A stretch of 64,000 nt of DNA, taken from Spirometra erinaceieuropaei (taxonomy: Eukaryota > Platyhelminthes > Cestoda > Diphyllobothriidea > Diphyllobothriidae). Below, piece by piece: positions 59,126 to 64,000 of the stretch. The DNA lies in assembly GCA_902702965.1 (NCBI GenBank), contig CACRXP010000002.1, positions 4,517,482 to 4,581,481 of the forward strand, given 5' to 3'. A program made the translations under genes and the position numbers. The notes beneath the pieces were generated by a model. It did no database searches, had not been told where the DNA came from, and saw only the letters and a list, made by a program, of their open reading frames with translations. Position 1 is the stretch's first letter. Every line of letters begins with the position of its first letter.

Positions 59126-59399
59126 CTGATTGATGTGAGCCAGGGAGCGTACACTGATCCTCATGATAAAGTAGAACAAAACTGCCAAAAACTTCGAAGA
59201 GGAAACATCGCATATATTTGTCAAACAAAAAGGCATAGATTGTTTATGAATAAAACCGTAAATCCTTAGCTTTAGGTGTATGTGCAAGCTTCGAGGGAAA
59301 TTGTCCGGTACACCAGAATCGTTCATTGTCTCGAACCTTCAAACTCTGGCAGCAAACGAGCAGGGCTCTGAGCAGTCACCTGCAGTCTTGCATCATCAA

Positions 59400-59540
59400 A
59401 CGATTGTAGGCTAGAACCTTCTACGATTGTCGCTATTCCTGCTGTTGATACTATCTTTGATGATGGATTCCTGCACGAGTTCGGAAGCTCAGAAAAATAA
59501 ACAAACTAGTTCTTTGGTCTACTTGTCTTCTTTACTATTA
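59400..59540 (+). mobile_element. Possible retroelement 3' tail (copy 3, distant)
   Basis: TTTGATGATGGATTCCTGCA, CGAGTTCGGAAGCTCAG, AAAAATAAACAAACTAGTTC have the same order of parts as the tails at 1-130 and 16.7 kb (GA-GATGGATTCG, CCGAAAC, AATAAA, TTCTTG). Similarity is weaker, so this may be a different family. Confidence 0.3.
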
Positions 59541-59544
59541 GAAC

Positions 59545-59762
59545 CTATACCACAGGAAATTCGTGCGAGATAGAATGCTAGTTGAGCAATGAATAAGTTT
59601 TGAGCTATCAGCATAGGTTGGTCTCGAGTGATTTTCCCATGGACTTTTGATGCCTCCATAAATATATTCAGAGGTCAGCGGAAGGAGGACATCGAAATAC
59701 TTTGCTTCACATTTTTCATCCGCAATCGCGCCTTTTTTGTTTGTATATTTCAAATGCACATT
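59545..59762 (-). CDS. Candidate exon, unrecognised protein
   Basis: 218 bp on the minus strand: 72 codons plus two bases, in frame NVHLKYTNKKGAIADEKCEA, then KYFDVLLPLTSEYIYGGIKS. The donor (GGTATAG followed by GTTCTA) is acceptable, and its phase fits the 59125-59068 exon. The acceptor (CAGGGCTAG) lacks a good pyrimidine tract, so the upstream boundary is doubtful. It is the most upstream member I could attach to the minus-strand model. Confidence 0.3.
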
Positions 59763-62700
59763 CTAGCCCTGAACTTCGCAGTCGCTAACGTTCTGTAAAG
59801 GCTTACTAATTATTGGTGTTAATGTATTAATGTTACCCAAAGCGTCGTAAGTTCAGTCCAGGAAATGTGCTTGCGCAGAAATGAACCTTCCGGCGTGTTC
59901 GAGTATTTTCCTTCTGAACTGGTTATTTTTTGGAAGGACTGTAATGAATTTTCGAGAGTTCTAAGAAACAGAGTATGTTGCGTTTAATAATTAAGACATA
60001 ATGAACACAGACATCGGTCAAAGGAATTCATTATCAAAACGCTCCTCATAAAGGCTACATAATAGTAAACGTTTTCTAACAGAGTGAAAACATATTCACT
60101 GTTTGCGTTTGTTTTCGAAGCAGGTTTTATTCGACGATGAGGTTGTATGCCTAAGGTTAGTCTTCAGGTGTGATCTCGATGCCTTTCTGCATACAAAAAT
60201 GCCTAAAAATCCGACATGTTTCTTAAATGCCTTCAAGATACATCTTATGTTGACAATTTTAATAATGGATTGAAACAAATAAAAATCATAAAGTATTCAG
60301 CATTATTTTGAGGCCGATTTAAATCTCAAAGTAATCCATAGCTAAGGAGAAGTGAAAATTAATTCCACGGAAGGACTGTTAGCTTTACATACACAAAAGG
60401 GTATGTTTACGATTGCATCCGCTAGCTCGACTTAAATGCTTAAGTCCATTTTGAGGAAATCAAGCACAGCCACATTGCTTTATTTAAATGCTCTTCAACC
60501 AATGTAAAATCATAAAAAATACAACGAATTATCAGGAAACCGTTTTGAAATCTGCCCTCATAATGTGGCCTGATAGCAGCCGCCATATCTAACATTTCGC
60601 CAATTTTAAAAGGATGTTTATTTGTAAACGTCACAAAACAGAGATTTTCGAACATTCATTTATTTGTGTTGTCATGTTTTTAGTGTTCTGTATGAACAAG
60701 ATTTCTATACGCCGAAAATAAAATTTATTAAATTACGACCATTCTCGGAATTATGCCTTTATCTAAAAAATTGGCATTGCTACATAATGCCATATTTCCT
60801 TTAGTATTTTTATGCCTTCAAATCCTTAAAAGTCGATATTTATTATTAAAGATATTGGGTCCTTTTATAAATGTCAGTTTGCGAGTGATTAACAAGTATT
60901 CGCAAATTTTGGCAACTTTTACCAGTTAGGTATCGCGGTTTTTGTATTGCAATATCCAAAAAGCCTACCGAAACGACTTTACGGATGCCGATACCGTTAT
61001 GGAAACGTACATCGGAAAAATATTTTACATCTGTTTTAAGGAATAAATGGCTGGTGCAATTAGGATTTTTGCGGTGTAGAATACGGGTATTGAAATAGGT
61101 CATGCTACCACGTTTTTCCCTTTACGGGCAAGGTCTGATTAGACAGATATTTGTTAATAAGTTGAACACGGAGTGATTTTTGTGCATTTTTTAAGATTAG
61201 GTCAATTCTACAGAGGTGTAAAAAACCAAAGAAACCTTTTTCCATTTGTGCAGGAGAGTTTCCGGGCTTACCGCGTGCAGTCGCCTATAAGGACTATCAT
61301 CGAGAAATTAGTATATTGGCGCGTTGCCTACTTGCTACAACACCGACCTTACCTAGGCAATCTGAATGCGCACCAAATGATTTCGACCAAGTTTGCCATA
61401 AAATTCAACATACAACATTTTTTCCAACTACTAACTCATCATGGTGGATTGGGTTTAGTTTTTATACCCAGCTCTTTCCTCTAGTCTGCAGATGTGGATG
61501 CAGTCTAACCCGCCTGAAAATGCTCGAATTCGCTAACCGCTTATGAGCGGACGCCAATCCCATTTACTCCATGATCCTAGGCCAAGAGAGCCAAAATACT
61601 AGGCGACTCAGAAGTGCGGAACACTAATATGGTTGGTATACCGCCATCCGCGAATTGTGAAGTATCTAGTTAAACGACCTGTAGCGAGAACACTTTTCTT
61701 TTGGTTTTACTGTGGCATGTATTTACCTGCATGGGGCACATCTTCCTCGCGAAAATATCCCCTTTGTCCTCCTACAACATTTAAACGTTAACAGAGACAA
61801 AGCGTTCTATGCGTGATTTAGAGAAGGTACACGCAGGAAAATATATCGAAAGGACTTTTTTGCTTAGCGCCGGTCGCGATTTGCTACTTCTCCCCAAATA
61901 TGAAATCAAAGCGCTTCCAGCAGTAGTAGGACGGGGCTTATTTCCTCACGTCTCCATGGACTTGGCGAATAAATCCCTGTCTAACATGCGTGTTCTTATT
62001 ATTCATCATGGGCTTCATGTAACTCTGCTTCACCATCGGAAGTTAGGTCTGAGACATCTTAAAGACACCGTATGATAGTAATATGTAGACTTATTGATCT
62101 GACAGACTGAACAGACAAAGATCATTTGCCATTCCGCCATCTGTAAAATGAAGTTGTCTCTAGATTTCTTCCTTTCATTTGTCTTGGTAAACGAAAGTGT
62201 GCAATACCACAGGAATTAAAATTTATGCCAATCGACAACTAAAATAGGTGAAGTCTTATAACTCGTCACTAATTCTGTGTGGCTTGCTGACACTATTTTT
62301 GGACAAATGACACACACTTTTGCGGGTGTTAACTCAAAATACAAGCATGCAAACACAGAAATCGTTAAGGATGGGCGCCGGAGCACTGAAGCTCATTCCT
62401 GTTCCGCCTCCCGTCAAACACAGAAAGACATTTTTCCACATAACGTTTCTCAAAAGTTCAGCTGTGAAAATAATCTACAAAGTGGACAGAAAAAATCTTC
62501 CAGCAGCCCAGTCCTACGTTCCATAGACAATCAATGAAGCATTTCTCGGTCATCAACGCAAGTAAAGTCAGGGAGCAGAAAAACGGAAGCAACGATCATT
62601 TTTAGACGTCTTATAAGCAAACGGTCTGGAAAGAGCTTTCACAGATCAGATTATGAGAAAAAACTGAACCATTGACTGGATCGAATGTTGCATTATTGGG

Positions 62701-64000
62701 CCCACTTGCCAGAAATCAAGCGTAGTTCTTCGCAAATCCACTCCTGAGACACGACGTTTACCTGAAAGCAGGCTAAACGAGGGAGGTTACCTTGCAATGA
62801 ACTCAAGGAAGAATTATCACCGCATTGGTTAACTGCTAAAGTGCAATAAATCGTCTACATAGTTCAGATGCATGTACTACTGAAGCAAGTTCGACCCCCA
62901 GACGCCTTTTCCATACATGAAAGGCAGCCAGGCCGATGAATCCACATGCGTGCACAGGCTGTGACTAGACTTACGACGGTTTTCAGTTGTATTCCGCGTC
63001 TTCGTCTAGGAAGTAAAGGGAGGCTGCTCTTTGGCTGATTTTGCGGTGCAGCTCATTGCCCGCCTCTTCCCTTAAAACAAATCCTGCCAGTCGAACGAAT
63101 ATGAGTTCCTCCTCACGAATACTTAAACGCTACTCAGCTTGATTTGGTCGGAGAAGAACACCTTCTGCCTTCAATGCTGGCTTCTACCTAACCGTTTGAA
63201 GAAATTGCACCAGCGCCTGCTAGTGGCTAACTATGTAGGGCGGTAACTACGCGCCTGGGTATTCGTGCCGCTCGCTCTCCCCAATATCATTGAGGTCTTA
63301 CCGACCGAAGCAATTTCGCCGTCTGCTGAGACAACAGCTGTCTAGCCGCCTCCCCCGTGGTCCTCCCTCCTGGCCTTTAGTACCGACCCCAGCCTGCTTC
63401 CTCTGAGGCGCACGCCACTTTGTCTCATCATCACTACCGTCCCATCCCCTTCCCTTACCCAGAACATCTGTGTTTCATCTTCTACCTCGTTTTCCCATTA
63501 GAGCTGGTTTGTTCGACCTACTAACACTCGCATCGCATCGTATCTGCGAAATTGTGCAGGTCTGATGATGATGGCGTCTTGCTGACACCCACTGAGCGCC
63601 TACACTGACATACCCCAGGCAAACAATAATTTAACCGGGGTTAACTACCGAATCTTCACATAAAATAGGGTTCTTTCAGTTATCTCATCCTGCCTTCCAA
63701 GTAAACAACAAAAGAGCTCCAGCTTTGGTAAAACAATCAGGTAATGTTTATTTTTCAACTGCTCTGCTGCTCTTCTGTTTTACATTTGGTTAGTGAAGAG
63801 GGAAATTTAAATCGTGATCTATTATATGCATATAACTAACGCATTTCAATGTGAATGTTGAATCTTCATAAATGAAGGGAAAATTTGACGTCTAAAACAT
63901 CAACGTTTGTATCTGGCATGCGCACGCAACTTGTAGGTTGTGTTCTCCGCGCAATCAGCAAAAATACTGATTGGAAATAGCACCTAAATGCTGCTAAAAT
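59763..64000. other. No firmly recognisable feature; CT-rich, GC-richer patch at 63.2-63.6 kb
   Basis: Several protein-like frames of chance length occur on both strands (for example 60440-60655 and 60846-61103 minus; 61173-61484, 61809-62075 and 62277-62537 plus), without splice patterns I trust. Upstream exons of the minus-strand model could lie here. The segment 63.2-63.6 kb is GC-richer with a C/T-rich stretch, compositionally like 46.1-46.75 kb. Confidence 0.3.

Noticed and set aside
1..64000. CRISPR arrays, prokaryotic operons, prophage or plasmid functions
   Set aside because: No regularly spaced repeats, no closely packed ORFs with Shine-Dalgarno sites, and all recognised elements are eukaryotic retroelements or DNA transposons.

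Overview
This window looks like nuclear DNA of an animal with a large, repeat-rich genome. It is roughly 60% A+T by eye. It has no operons, no ribosome-binding-site/ORF architecture, and no rRNA or tRNA genes that I can support. It does contain eukaryotic mobile elements: a Penelope-like retroelement (PLE), tRNA-derived SINEs, TA-flanked hairpin transposons, a short terminal-inverted-repeat (TIR) element with a target duplication, and older retroelement tails. The PLE endonuclease wording resembles elements I associate with parasitic flatworms, so a platyhelminth is my best guess. The species cannot be fixed from the sequence alone.

Layout. 0-5 kb: a retroelement tail at the very start, a hairpin element (2.0-3.0 kb), a possible exon at 3.34-3.51 kb, and a PLE remnant arranged as a large inverted repeat (3.8-5.1 kb). 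5-8 kb: nothing recognisable. 8.2-9.2 kb: a family C repeat split by a hairpin element. 9.3-9.8 kb: SINE debris. 11.6-12.6 and 14.3-15.3 kb: two more hairpin elements. 16.7 kb: a second retroelement tail. 17-23.9 kb: mostly AT-rich and featureless. 23.9-24.2 kb: a head-to-head SINE pair, then a near-perfect palindrome (24.46-24.73 kb). 25.7-26.0 kb: a TATA box and a possible first coding exon. 27.8-28.2 kb: a TIR element. 31.0-31.4 kb: a second head-to-head SINE pair. 34.7 kb: a degenerate G-rich repeat. 36.4-38.4 kb: a GC-rich block of tandem, diverged family C copies. 43.2 kb: a possible exon. 47.6-49.0 kb: a hairpin element plus half of another. 52.3-53.1 kb: a minus-strand SINE and the best-preserved TIR element. 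54-59.8 kb: a set of minus-strand exon candidates, some phase-compatible, ending in a stop codon with a poly(A) signal.

How far the gene calls go. With about 60% A+T a stop is expected roughly every 16 codons, so a hundred or so ORFs of 60-120 codons are expected by chance in 64 kb. Only the 197-codon PLE ORF clearly exceeds this background. Exon calls therefore rest on splice sites, reading-phase agreement and a poly(A) signal, not on length, and carry low to moderate confidence. No protein family was recognised for any of them.
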